A DNA stretch of 64,000 nt from IMCC45349 sp047219225. Lineage in GTDB: Bacteria; Bacteroidota; Bacteroidia; Flavobacteriales; Flavobacteriaceae. The notes beneath the pieces were generated by a model. The model was not told where the DNA came from and ran no database searches. It saw only the letters and a program-made list of their open reading frames with translations. The DNA lies in NCBI RefSeq assembly GCF_047219225.1, contig NZ_CP178208.1, positions 124,001 through 188,000 on the forward strand, read 5' to 3'. Positions 54,323-62,771 of this stretch are shown in pieces. Every line of letters begins with the position of its first letter. Positions within the stretch are counted from its first letter, which is position 1. The position numbers and the translations under genes are program-made.

Positions 54323-54391
54323 AGTTTATACTCATAAACTAGAAATAATTTCTAGGTATATATAATAAAAATATACTCCCTAGGGAGTATA
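54323..54391. repeat. three consecutive hairpins, the last a perfect 20-base palindrome
   Basis: AGTTTAT-ACTC-ATAAACT (54323-54340), CTAGAAA-TAA-TTTCTAG (54339-54355) and TATACTCCCTAGGGAGTATA (54372-54391). The first two overlap by two bases. The third is a perfect 20-base palindrome with a CCTAGG core, 46 bases before the next gene. They could be operators, recombination sites or terminators; no T run follows the last one. Confidence 0.5.
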
Positions 54392-54397
54392 CACATA

Positions 54398-54411
54398 CGT
54401 TACCTGCAATA
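54398..54411 (+). repeat. CGTTACCTGCAATA boundary-like motif
   Basis: Matches CGTTAGCTACAATA at 24257-24270 in 12 of 14 positions and, like it, lies close before a lipoprotein gene (26 bases before the ATG at 54438). Confidence 0.4.
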
Positions 54412-54437
54412 TGGAACAAACAAAACGCAAAAATTGA

Positions 54438-55289
54438 ATGAAAAATTTGAACCTGATTTTTATTGCTTTTATACTGACAACATTTTTTAGTTGTAAGGCA
54501 GAAGTTGAGTCGGATTTAACTTTTGCTTTTTCGATTGATAAAGACGGCGTTTATGTTTATTCTCTGTCCGAAAAAAAAGCAAAGCATATATATTCAACTG
54601 ATAAGATATTTCAAAATGACTATTTCAAATTAATAAATGATAGTGTTATTCAAGTTGGGCATCAAAGCAAAAAAAGAAGTGAAACAAAGCAAAGGAAGGT
54701 TTATTCAAAATATTTATATAGAACAGATGGCGACAGTACTTTTATTACAAATAATCCACCATATACAGTACAAGACAACTATGACTATCTAACTGATAGT
54801 ATTTATCATATTAATATTAAATCAAATAATTCTTTTTTAGCTTCAATAAAAGATTATGAACATTATGATCACAGTACTATAAAAATCAAGACCCAAAATT
54901 TTGACCATAATGGAAAACTGATTTTTCAAAAAAATACTTCGTTTGCTTGTGGAGGAACATCAAGCTCTTCAAAAGGAATTAGATTTTGTGATTTTAAAAG
55001 ATTTTTCTCGGAGAGTAAAACAGTATTGGGTAAAAAAATCGTTTCGGAACGTGGTGACTTAATTATTTATGATGGAATTTCGAGTGATACCTTACTAAAA
55101 TTTGACGGACATTTTGACCCAAAGTTTGGAAGTGGCTACTATAATCCTACATTATCGAATGACGGAAAGAAAACTTCATTTCAGTATTTAGCTGGATTTT
55201 TTAATAATGGGTCTTGCATTTATGAAATGGACATTGACACCAGAAACAAAACAAAATTAATATTGTACCACCTCCTATCACTAACTTAA
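54438..55289 (+). CDS. hypothetical lipoprotein, apparently truncated at its C-terminus
   Basis: 283 residues, lipoprotein signal ending TTFFSC near residue 19. The body resembles PD40-like proteins towards the end (NPTLSNDGKKTSFQYLAGF, YEMDIDTRNKTK), then ends abruptly with ILYHLLSLT. The final residues come from a frame overlapping a second, unrelated open stretch starting at 55238, so the gene probably lost its last part at a junction. Function unknown. Confidence 0.6.
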   Translation: MKNLNLIFIAFILTTFFSCKAEVESDLTFAFSIDKDGVYVYSLSEKKAKHIYSTDKIFQNDYFKLINDSVIQVGHQSKKRSETKQRKVYSKYLYRTDGDSTFITNNPPYTVQDNYDYLTDSIYHINIKSNNSFLASIKDYEHYDHSTIKIKTQNFDHNGKLIFQKNTSFACGGTSSSSKGIRFCDFKRFFSESKTVLGKKIVSERGDLIIYDGISSDTLLKFDGHFDPKFGSGYYNPTLSNDGKKTSFQYLAGFFNNGSCIYEMDIDTRNKTKLILYHLLSLT

Positions 55290-55585
55290 ATGATAGTCCT
55301 ATACTAGCTGAAGTAGTAGACCAAACAGAAATAAAAGAAAAAACGAATAAAAATGAACCTATGTCTCTTTCTGGAGTTGGAAATTCAACAGCAGGAACAT
55401 TAATTGCAGATGGTTTAAAATCTTTATTAACTTCTCAAAAAAATAAACCAGCAACTAAAGGTGACCTAGAAAATCTTAAGGAGGTTATTATAGGTAGATA
55501 TCATCCAATTAAAAATTTACCTCCAAAACTAGATGGTACAAAACCTTTTTATGATATAATAATTAATGAAGTTATATATTTCTAA
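55238..55585 (+). pseudogene. 3' fragment of an unrecognised gene
   Basis: A frame open from the stop at 55235 to 55585 without a good start before ATG 55361. It reads INIVPPPITNLNDSPILAE, then KEKTNKNEPMSLSGVGNS and ends TKPFYDIIINEVIYF. The Pro-rich linker and Lys/Glu-rich piece look like the end of a longer protein. It overlaps the 3' end of the lipoprotein gene in another frame, as expected where two fragments were joined. Confidence 0.5.
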
Positions 55586-55723
55586 GTAATTTCAATAAAA
55601 TTGAAAACATAAAACACTAAACAAAAGACACTTACTTACAAAAACCAAAGAAAACAAAAAGATAGCTTAATAAGCAAAAAAAAAATGTAAGTCTAACCCT
55701 TACTATTAATAAGGTTTTTATTA

Positions 55724-55753
55724 TTGTCAAAAAATAAAATGAAGATATCTTTG
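55724..55753 (+). promoter_or_regulatory. promoter of the response regulator gene (TTG-N19-TATCTTTG)
   Basis: TTG at 55724-55726, 19 bases, TATCTTTG at 55746-55753, 41 bases before the ATG at 55795. It shows that transcription starts just upstream of the full receiver domain. Confidence 0.78.
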
Positions 55754-55794
55754 TTTTATAGTTGTTTATTCTCCCTCAGATTTAAACACAAAAT

Positions 55795-56470
55795 ATGACA
55801 AAAAAAAATAAAAACATTATTAATTGATGACCATCCATTAATTACAGATTCACTAAAAAGAATACTTAATACAATAGAAGGAAGTAATAATCTAGAGTTT
55901 ATAATCCATATAGCACATGATTGTGATTCTGCCAATTTTGAATTAGAAAAATCCTTTGACAGTTTTCCCTTTGATTTAGTCTTTTTAGACATAAGAATAC
56001 CACCTTCTAAAGATAAAAAACTATTATCAGGAGAAGATATAGGTATTAAAATAAGGTCTGAATTTACAAATACAAAAATAATAATATTCACATCTCTTTT
56101 AGAAAATTACAGGCTTAATAGTTTATTGAGAAATGTTAACCCTGATGGATTATTATTAAAATCAGACATCACATTCAATAATTTATTTGAAGCAATAAAT
56201 ACAGTTATTGAAGAACCTCCTTTTTATAGTAAACAAGTAATAAAATTATTACGCAAACAAGCTGCAAATGATACTATATTAGACAACATTGATAGAAGAC
56301 TATTATATGAGCTTTCAATCGGAGCACGAATGAAGGATTTACCAAATATTATACCTCTGACAATTGCTGGTATAGAAAGGAGAAAAAGAAAGCTAAAAGA
56401 AGCTTTTAATACTCAAAAAGATGATGACAAAGAGCTTTTAGAAATAGCTAGAAAAAAAGGCTTTATATAA
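55795..56470 (+). CDS. DNA-binding response regulator with an out-of-frame A9 tract after the start
   Basis: ATG at 55795 is followed by AC and nine A (55800-55808); as written the frame stops after ten codons. One A fewer would give MTKKIKTLLIDDHPLITDSL, a perfect receiver start, continuing open to 56470 (224 residues). The receiver has DD at 11-12, the phosphorylated Asp in VFLDIRIPPS (65), FTSLLEN and LLLKSD. The C-terminal part (RRLLYELSIGARMKDLPNIIPLTIAGIERRKRKLKEAF) is the divergent LuxR-like HTH of Bacteroidota regulators. No other start is available upstream of the receiver, since a TGA lies in that frame at 55796. Either slippage, phase variation or a sequencing error must be invoked. 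It precedes the pseudopilin cluster. Confidence 0.78.
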
Positions 56471-56557
56471 GATAACTTATCAGAAACAAAACATCCCTTA
56501 GTTATAGTAAGGAAAACCATTACTACAAATAAATAGTGTTTTTTAACTTTATCAACT

Positions 56558-56974
56558 ATGAAACATTTTTATATAAAAAGGAAAAAAGTTGATGCATTCA
56601 ATTTACAAGAAGTATTAGTTACTCTAGTTATTATTGGCATTTTAATTTTATTAGCATTTCCTAGTTTATCTCCAATGGTTAGCAAAACCAAAAGTTTAGA
56701 AGCACAAATGCAACTAAAATACCTTTACAATACACAAACCATGTATAGATATATGCACTCAAAATATTCATTTGATTTTAGTGAACTAGATTTTGAAGCT
56801 CCTAAGACAATAAATGAAAATGGAACCTCAAATTACAAATATGAAATAGTAAATGCTTCAAACAACTCATTTAAAGCAATTGCTACTGCTATTTCGGACT
56901 TTGATGGTGATGGAATATTTAATGTATGGCAAATAGATGAAAACGGAATACCTAAACAAATAACAAAAGATTAG
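56558..56974 (+). CDS. type II secretion / type IV pilus pseudopilin
   Basis: 138 residues with a type IV prepilin N-terminus: a 13-residue leader ending in Ala, then FNLQEVLVTLVIIGILILL with Glu at mature position 5 (the usual GF is AF here). After the helix comes a globular domain and DFDGDGIFNVW near residue 122, a Ca-binding-like loop such as GspG has. It is the only clear pseudopilin in the window, and the peptidase gene follows one base later. Confidence 0.85.
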   Translation: MKHFYIKRKKVDAFNLQEVLVTLVIIGILILLAFPSLSPMVSKTKSLEAQMQLKYLYNTQTMYRYMHSKYSFDFSELDFEAPKTINENGTSNYKYEIVNASNNSFKAIATAISDFDGDGIFNVWQIDENGIPKQITKD

Positions 56975-56975
56975 A

Positions 56976-57458
56976 TTGGACTTAGCTGTTAAATTTCTAT
57001 TACTTTTCTCTTTACTAATTATTTTCTTTCAAGATATCAAATTAAGAAAAGTATATTGGTTTTTATTTCCTCTAGTAGGGGTATGTGTAGGTTACTTACA
57101 TTATTCCAACACGCTTCCAGAACTTTTCTTAGCATATTCAGCTTCAAATTTATTATTCGTTTCCATTCTTTTACTAATTGTATTAGTATACTCTAAACTA
57201 AAATTAAAAACTCAATTCAAAAAAGTGTTTGGTTTTGGAGATATACTCATGTTTATAGCCTTAAGCTTTTCTTTTGCTATGGTGTCATTCGTCTATATAT
57301 TTATTTGTTCCTTAATCTTTTCTCTTATTACTCATCTTTTTGTTAAAAATAAAAAGAAAGCGGACTCAGTACCATTAGCAGGTTATATGAGTATATTTTT
57401 CTTTTTGGTTTTTACTGGTTACTGGCTAGGATTAATTAATTCTGTTTATAGTATCTAA
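56976..57458 (+). CDS. prepilin peptidase (A24), catalytic domain only
   Basis: 160 residues, TTG start one base after the pseudopilin stop codon. The two catalytic Asp are in FFQDIKLRKVYW (Asp20) and the GxGD motif FGFGDILMF (Asp89), spread over about six membrane helices. It lacks the N-terminal methyltransferase domain and its zinc Cys, so it should cleave but not methylate. Its substrate is presumably the adjacent pseudopilin. Confidence 0.85.
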   Translation: MDLAVKFLLLFSLLIIFFQDIKLRKVYWFLFPLVGVCVGYLHYSNTLPELFLAYSASNLLFVSILLLIVLVYSKLKLKTQFKKVFGFGDILMFIALSFSFAMVSFVYIFICSLIFSLITHLFVKNKKKADSVPLAGYMSIFFFLVFTGYWLGLINSVYSI

Positions 57459-57459
57459 A

Positions 57460-58866
57460 ATGAATACGAATAAATATCAAATTCCAGTACATTTAACTCA
57501 ACTTATAACAAGCAAACAAGCATATCATTATTATATTGTCCCTATAGATTTGAAGGATGAATGTATTCATTTTAAATCTAATAATACTTCTCCATCTCTT
57601 AAACAGGAATTAGAAATTGTATTTGGTAAAAAAGTTAAGTTAGAAAATGAAACTATAGATATAATTAAACAATATCTAGAAGTTAACTTCAGAAAAACTA
57701 ATAATAATTCTTCAGAACTTCATTTTAGCACTGATTTTTTAAAAACATTATTACTAACTGCAAAAGACATAGGAAGTAGTGATATTCATTTTGAACCTTA
57801 TGAGAATAAATGTAGAGTACGTTATCGTCTTGATGGAAAACTAAAAGAACAGTTTGTAATTTCGTTAAATGAATATCCCATAATTATAAATAAACTAAAA
57901 ATACAGGCTGGATTAGATATCTCAGAAAAACGTTTACCACAAGACGGACGAATATCAATAAGCACTGATATAGATGAATTTGATATTCGGGTTTCTTCTT
58001 TACCTACTCTATATGGTGAAAAAATGGTACTTAGAATCTTAAGTAAAGATGCCAGTCATATTAACTTAAGTGATTTAGGTTTTACTAAAAGTGAGCTTTC
58101 AATTTATAAAGAGACTATAAAAAACCCTAATGGGATTATTTTAATCTCTGGTCCTACTGGATCTGGAAAAACCACAACGTTATATGCTACTTTAAAAGAG
58201 TTAAATAATGACACTACTAACATTTTAACCATTGAAGACCCCATTGAATACACATTAGAAGGCATCAACCAAGTTCAATTAAGAGAAAATATAGGTTTAG
58301 ATTTTGCTAGTACATTGAGAACTTTTTTACGTCAAGATCCAGATATAATCATGGTTGGAGAAATTAGAGATGTAAAAACCGCAAATATGGCTATTCGTGC
58401 AGCTTTAACAGGACACCTTGTTTTATCTACCATTCATACAAACTCTGCCTGGGCTACCGTTTCTAGGCTTGTAGATATGGGAGTACCATCTTTTTTAATT
58501 GCATCTACTCTTAATGTTAGTATAGCTCAACGTTTAGTAAGAAAATTATGTTCTCATTGTAAAGAGGCAAAAAAAATAAGTCTAGATGTTTTTCCTAATA
58601 ATTTTTCAATACCAAAAGAGCTAGAAAACCATTACATAGCCAAAGGGTGTAGTAGCTGCTACCATACAGGATATCAAGGAAGAAAAGCTATTTATGAAAT
58701 AATTCCAATTACAACTGATTTAATTGAACATATAAAGCAAAATGACTTAGAAATTGACCACTATTTACAGAGTAAAAATATTTCTACTCTTAAATCAAAC
58801 GCTTTAAGCTTAGTCATAAAAGGTGACACTTCTATAGATGAGGTTTACCCATTACTTAGTAACTAA
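57460..58866 (+). CDS. GspE/PilB-type secretion ATPase
   Basis: 468 residues. After an N-terminal domain (1-90) come DIGSSDIHFEP near residue 103, Walker A GPTGSGKTTT at 231-240, the Asp box TIEDPIEYTLEG near 265, Walker B MVGEIRD near 305, His box HLVLSTIHTNSA near 325, and the tetra-Cys zinc motif CSHC...CSSC near 365-395. It powers pseudopilus or pilus assembly. One base separates it from the peptidase gene. Confidence 0.95.
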   Translation: MNTNKYQIPVHLTQLITSKQAYHYYIVPIDLKDECIHFKSNNTSPSLKQELEIVFGKKVKLENETIDIIKQYLEVNFRKTNNNSSELHFSTDFLKTLLLTAKDIGSSDIHFEPYENKCRVRYRLDGKLKEQFVISLNEYPIIINKLKIQAGLDISEKRLPQDGRISISTDIDEFDIRVSSLPTLYGEKMVLRILSKDASHINLSDLGFTKSELSIYKETIKNPNGIILISGPTGSGKTTTLYATLKELNNDTTNILTIEDPIEYTLEGINQVQLRENIGLDFASTLRTFLRQDPDIIMVGEIRDVKTANMAIRAALTGHLVLSTIHTNSAWATVSRLVDMGVPSFLIASTLNVSIAQRLVRKLCSHCKEAKKISLDVFPNNFSIPKELENHYIAKGCSSCYHTGYQGRKAIYEIIPITTDLIEHIKQNDLEIDHYLQSKNISTLKSNALSLVIKGDTSIDEVYPLLSN

Positions 58867-58883
58867 AAAAAGATTTATCATTA

Positions 58884-61064
58884 ATGAAAAAATTAATCCT
58901 AATACTATTATTATGCTTGTGTTTTTTCCTAACAAATAGTCAAAACAATAGGATTCAGAATATAAAAAACCAACTCACTGTTTTATCTGTTGATAATGTA
59001 GGGCTGACTGAGAATGTTAAATCGGAAATTAATGTAAACAATATAACGCTAGGAAATTTTTTGTTAGCTATATCAAAAATTCATAAGTTAAATATTAATG
59101 TTTCCGAAGAGTTGCAACAAACTACACTAAACAATAATTTTCCAAACGTTGCTGTTTCGGATATATTAATATTTCTGTGTCAAGAATATAATTTAACCAT
59201 TGATTTTATAGGTAATATTTTATCAATAAAACCATATGTTGAACCAATAGATGACTCTTTAGAACCTAAATTAAGCATTGCTTATTCACCTAAAGATTCT
59301 ACAATCTCTATAGATGCACGTGGTGATAAACTCTATGATGTTTTTAGACAAATCATGGACGAAACTGATAAGAACTTAGTATTCACACCTGGCTTAGAAA
59401 ATAAAGCTATTACCATTTATTTACAAAATGTTCCTTTTGATTTAGCAATGCAAAAAATAGCTTATGCTAATGATTTATTCTTTGAAAAAACAAAAGATAA
59501 TTTCTATGCTTTTGAATCAAGTAATATCGTTAACAACTCAAATATTGCTACAAATAACAGACCTGCACGTGTGAGAAATTCTAATTTCTTTTTTAAAATT
59601 CTAGATAAAGAAACCAAACTTATAGAAGTAAATTTTATTAATGCTCCTATAGCAAATATTATTAACGATATAAGCACTGAATTAGATATAGATATTTTCA
59701 CAGCAACTCCTCTAATTGAAGCAGGGTTTTCTACGTTCAAAGCCAAACAAATAAATTTTGATGATTTATTAGTAAAGTTATTTGAGCCTCAGTATATTAA
59801 TAGCTCATCAAACACTTCCAACAGCACAAACAGACAAAATCCTAGCACTAGTAACCTAGTAAACAAAACCATCTTTACTTTCAAAAAAGAAGATAATATC
59901 TATTTTTTTGGAACTGAAAATCAACTAAGTGTTCGTAAAGTAGAAATTATTAATCTTAAACATCGTTCTGTATCATTGTTAAATGACCCTTCTGGAAGTG
60001 GTTATAACAATACTTCCTCAATGGGTAACTTTTCAAATAATGGTTATAACTCAGGGTATAATACAAATCAATTTGACAATACAAGTAATTTCAATAATAG
60101 CAATAACACCAATAATCGTAATCTTCAAAATGGGACAAACAATTCTAGAGTAAGTTTAAACGCTAGTAATAGTAATATTGAAACTTTAGAGGCATTAATA
60201 CCTGACGAGGTAAAAGAAGATTTAGAAATAAAAGTAGACTTCGAATTAAACAGCTTTTATGTAAATGGGCCTAGTGCCAAAGTTGAACGTTTTAAAAACT
60301 TTATTGAGCAAATAGATAAACGTGTTCCAGTAGTTTTAATCGAAGTAATGATAATTGAAGTAAATAAAAGTACCACCCTAGATTCAGGTGTTACTTGGGG
60401 AATTGGTGATGAGCCTGTTACTACTCAAGGAAGCATATACCCAACAACTGATTTAACAATTAGTGCAAATGGTGTAAATAACTTAATTGGCAGTTTTAAT
60501 GCTTTTGCTGGTTCTAATCTTGGGAAGGTAGGTCCAAATTTTTTCGCTACAATTCACGCTATGGAAACCAATGGGGATTTAAAAGTAAACTCCACACCAC
60601 ATATAGCAACATTAAATGGACATCGTGCAGTTTTTTCTAATGGTTTACAATCCTATTATGCTGTTACTCAACGTAACATTTATGGTACAGATAACCCGCA
60701 AACTTCAGAAATTACTAATTACTATCCTATAGATGCACAATTGGCACTCTCTGTAAAACCATCTGTTTCAGGAGACGGACAAGTACAATTAGATATTTTT
60801 GTATTACAATCCAGTTTTGGAGCTAGAATATCTGAAGACGCTCCACCAGACCTAAGTTCAAGAAGTTTTAGCTCTATTATTAGAATGCAAGATCAAGATG
60901 TAGCCATTTTAGGTGGTTTAGAAGAACAAATGAAAAGTAATTCAGGTTCTGGAGTTCCGTTTTTAGCCAGAATACCTGTTATTAAATGGTTATTTAGCAA
61001 ACGTGTGAGAGAAGCTAAAAAATCAAAATTAACCATCCTTATAAAGCCTACAATTATTAAATAA
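58884..61064 (+). CDS. GspD/PilQ-type secretin
   Basis: 726 residues with a signal peptide ending TNSQ near residue 20. Several N-type domains (about 40-350) precede a Ser/Asn-rich low-complexity insertion (about 365-430, NNSNNTNNRNLQNGTNNS). The secretin core starts VPVVLIEVMIIEV near residue 485 and ends VPFLARIPVIKWLFSKR and KLTILIKPTII, the usual end of the outer-membrane gate. It should form the outer-membrane channel of the system. It overlaps the next gene by one base. Confidence 0.92.
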   Translation: MKKLILILLLCLCFFLTNSQNNRIQNIKNQLTVLSVDNVGLTENVKSEINVNNITLGNFLLAISKIHKLNINVSEELQQTTLNNNFPNVAVSDILIFLCQEYNLTIDFIGNILSIKPYVEPIDDSLEPKLSIAYSPKDSTISIDARGDKLYDVFRQIMDETDKNLVFTPGLENKAITIYLQNVPFDLAMQKIAYANDLFFEKTKDNFYAFESSNIVNNSNIATNNRPARVRNSNFFFKILDKETKLIEVNFINAPIANIINDISTELDIDIFTATPLIEAGFSTFKAKQINFDDLLVKLFEPQYINSSSNTSNSTNRQNPSTSNLVNKTIFTFKKEDNIYFFGTENQLSVRKVEIINLKHRSVSLLNDPSGSGYNNTSSMGNFSNNGYNSGYNTNQFDNTSNFNNSNNTNNRNLQNGTNNSRVSLNASNSNIETLEALIPDEVKEDLEIKVDFELNSFYVNGPSAKVERFKNFIEQIDKRVPVVLIEVMIIEVNKSTTLDSGVTWGIGDEPVTTQGSIYPTTDLTISANGVNNLIGSFNAFAGSNLGKVGPNFFATIHAMETNGDLKVNSTPHIATLNGHRAVFSNGLQSYYAVTQRNIYGTDNPQTSEITNYYPIDAQLALSVKPSVSGDGQVQLDIFVLQSSFGARISEDAPPDLSSRSFSSIIRMQDQDVAILGGLEEQMKSNSGSGVPFLARIPVIKWLFSKRVREAKKSKLTILIKPTIIK

Positions 61065-62269
61065 TGTTTAAGCAATTAGGTACATATTTAAAACATGGAA
61101 ATCAATTTTATGGGATTGAATTAACTACAATTAATAATAGTTCTTGTGTTAAAGGTATTATTTTAAAAAAACAGAAAAACACTCTCGATATAAAAGATAC
61201 TATTGAAGTTACAAGTTTAGAAGCTCTCTTTAGTAGGTTAAAAACACCTCAAAGTTTTTCTTTGGTAATTAATAATTCAAATGTAATAACCAAAAAAGTT
61301 GAAAGCTCACATAATGAACCTGAAAAGATACTATTCTCTGCATTTCCAAATATACAAATGAATGATTTTTGGTATGAGATTATTTCAGAAAAAAACATAC
61401 ACTTCGTTTCTATTTGCAGACAAGATTATGTACGATTAATTCAAAATCAATTCAAGCAAGAAAAGCACACTATACACTCTATTTCTCTAGGTAATTCTTT
61501 AATAAAAACACTTAAATCATGGGTTAACAACAATATTATTGAAACTACTAATGCGTGTATTGAGCTTGATGAAAACAAAATTCAAAACATAAATGCAAAA
61601 AACTCTGAATTCACTAAGCAATACAATATAAATGGAATTAAACTTTCCAATAATCATATTTTAAGTGCCTCTTCTGCATTACAATTAATTGTAAATAACA
61701 ACTATTCAGTTTCAAATCTAGAAGAACTTAATACTGAGTTAAAGTCAAACTTTTACTCCAAAAGGTTCCAAAAATTATTTTTAATAGGTGGATTAGCAAC
61801 CATTTTTAATTTGCTACTAATAAACACTTTCTTTTTTAACCATTATTTAAAGGAAGTAAACCTTTTACGAGAAACCTCTTCTTTAAACTTAGCTTCTAAA
61901 CAAAATATGATTGCTGTTTCAAAAGGAGTTGAGGAAAAGAAAAAAATAGTTGAGGATATACAAAAAAATGGTAGCTCAAGAACTACATACTACTTAAATA
62001 GCATCGTCAAAAGTTTACCTAGTTCAATTCTATTATCTGAAACAAATTATCAACCTATAACAAAGCGCATAAGTGAAGGAAAAACAATTGAACAAAATTT
62101 AAATACTATTACTGTAATAGGTATTACAAATGACAGTTCTCAATTTTCTACTTGGTTAAATGAATTAGAAACTTTTAATTGGGTAAATAGCATTGCAATT
62201 ATAGAATATACAGATCTTACAAAAACCAAAAGCAGTTTCAACATTAAAATTGAACTTAAAAATGTCTAA
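61064..62269 (+). CDS. inner-membrane assembly protein, GspL or PilM-PilN-like
   Basis: 401 residues. The N-terminal 230 residues have the length of a cytoplasmic actin-like domain (FYGIELTTINNSSCVKG), a membrane helix covers about 246-268 (LFLIGGLATIFNLLLINTFF) and a coiled-coil plus ferredoxin-like region ends the protein (ITVIGITNDSSQFSTWLNEL). This order matches GspL or a PilM-PilN fusion. It links the ATPase to the inner membrane platform. Sequence similarity is low, so the call rests on architecture and position. Confidence 0.65.
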   Translation: MFKQLGTYLKHGNQFYGIELTTINNSSCVKGIILKKQKNTLDIKDTIEVTSLEALFSRLKTPQSFSLVINNSNVITKKVESSHNEPEKILFSAFPNIQMNDFWYEIISEKNIHFVSICRQDYVRLIQNQFKQEKHTIHSISLGNSLIKTLKSWVNNNIIETTNACIELDENKIQNINAKNSEFTKQYNINGIKLSNNHILSASSALQLIVNNNYSVSNLEELNTELKSNFYSKRFQKLFLIGGLATIFNLLLINTFFFNHYLKEVNLLRETSSLNLASKQNMIAVSKGVEEKKKIVEDIQKNGSSRTTYYLNSIVKSLPSSILLSETNYQPITKRISEGKTIEQNLNTITVIGITNDSSQFSTWLNELETFNWVNSIAIIEYTDLTKTKSSFNIKIELKNV

Positions 62270-62771
62270 TAAAATTAAAAACATAATATACATTATTGGT
62301 TTTATACTTAGCTTGATTATTTGTTATCAGTTAGCTTTTTCAAGGACATTGAAACTAAAAAATGAGTATACTCAATTAAATCAAGAAGCTTCAATTTTCG
62401 AATCTATGCCAAAACATATGGCTACTTTAAAAAAGAAAGAACACTATTATGACTCTCTTTTAATTAAGTACCAACATAACAGTTCTATTCAAAATACGTT
62501 GTTAAAAACACTAAATACTTATGCTAAAGCGCACGATTTACAAGTAATAGATTTTATTAAGCCTCATACTTTCAAACAAGACAACCTCACTATTAAGACT
62601 TATCAATTTGAATTAGAAGGATCCTACAATAATATTCAAGGGCTTATATATGAACTAGAACAAAACCAAAAATTTGGAGAAATAATAAGTGTTCACTTAA
62701 AAAAACAAAAAAAACCTAGAACTAGAAAAGTTTATTTAAACGCAAAAATTCTTTTAAAAAGTTTATCCTAA
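62262..62771 (+). CDS. GspM/PilO-like inner membrane protein
   Basis: 169 residues from ATG at 62262 (overlapping the previous stop by 8 bases); a TTG 12 bases upstream is the alternative. It has one N-terminal membrane helix (about 8-26), a coiled coil (LKNEYTQLNQEASIFE) and a ferredoxin-like C-terminal domain (YQFELEGSYNNIQGLIYELEQ). This is the layout of PilO and GspM. Position after the GspL-like gene supports it. The end overlaps the converging GspF gene by 9 bases. Confidence 0.65.
   Translation: MSNKIKNIIYIIGFILSLIICYQLAFSRTLKLKNEYTQLNQEASIFESMPKHMATLKKKEHYYDSLLIKYQHNSSIQNTLLKTLNTYAKAHDLQVIDFIKPHTFKQDNLTIKTYQFELEGSYNNIQGLIYELEQNQKFGEIISVHLKKQKKPRTRKVYLNAKILLKSLS

Noticed and set aside
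55756..56091. A minus-strand open frame over the receiver domain.
   Set aside because: It mirrors the receiver coding sequence on the other strand and shows no homology.
56126..56470. An ATG at 56126 as start of a short DNA-binding protein.
   Set aside because: The complete receiver domain lies upstream in the same frame, so this ATG is internal.
58884..61064. The Asn/Ser-rich part of the secretin as a repeat or recombination site.
   Set aside because: It is in frame, varies in composition and is a normal linker within a beta-domain protein.
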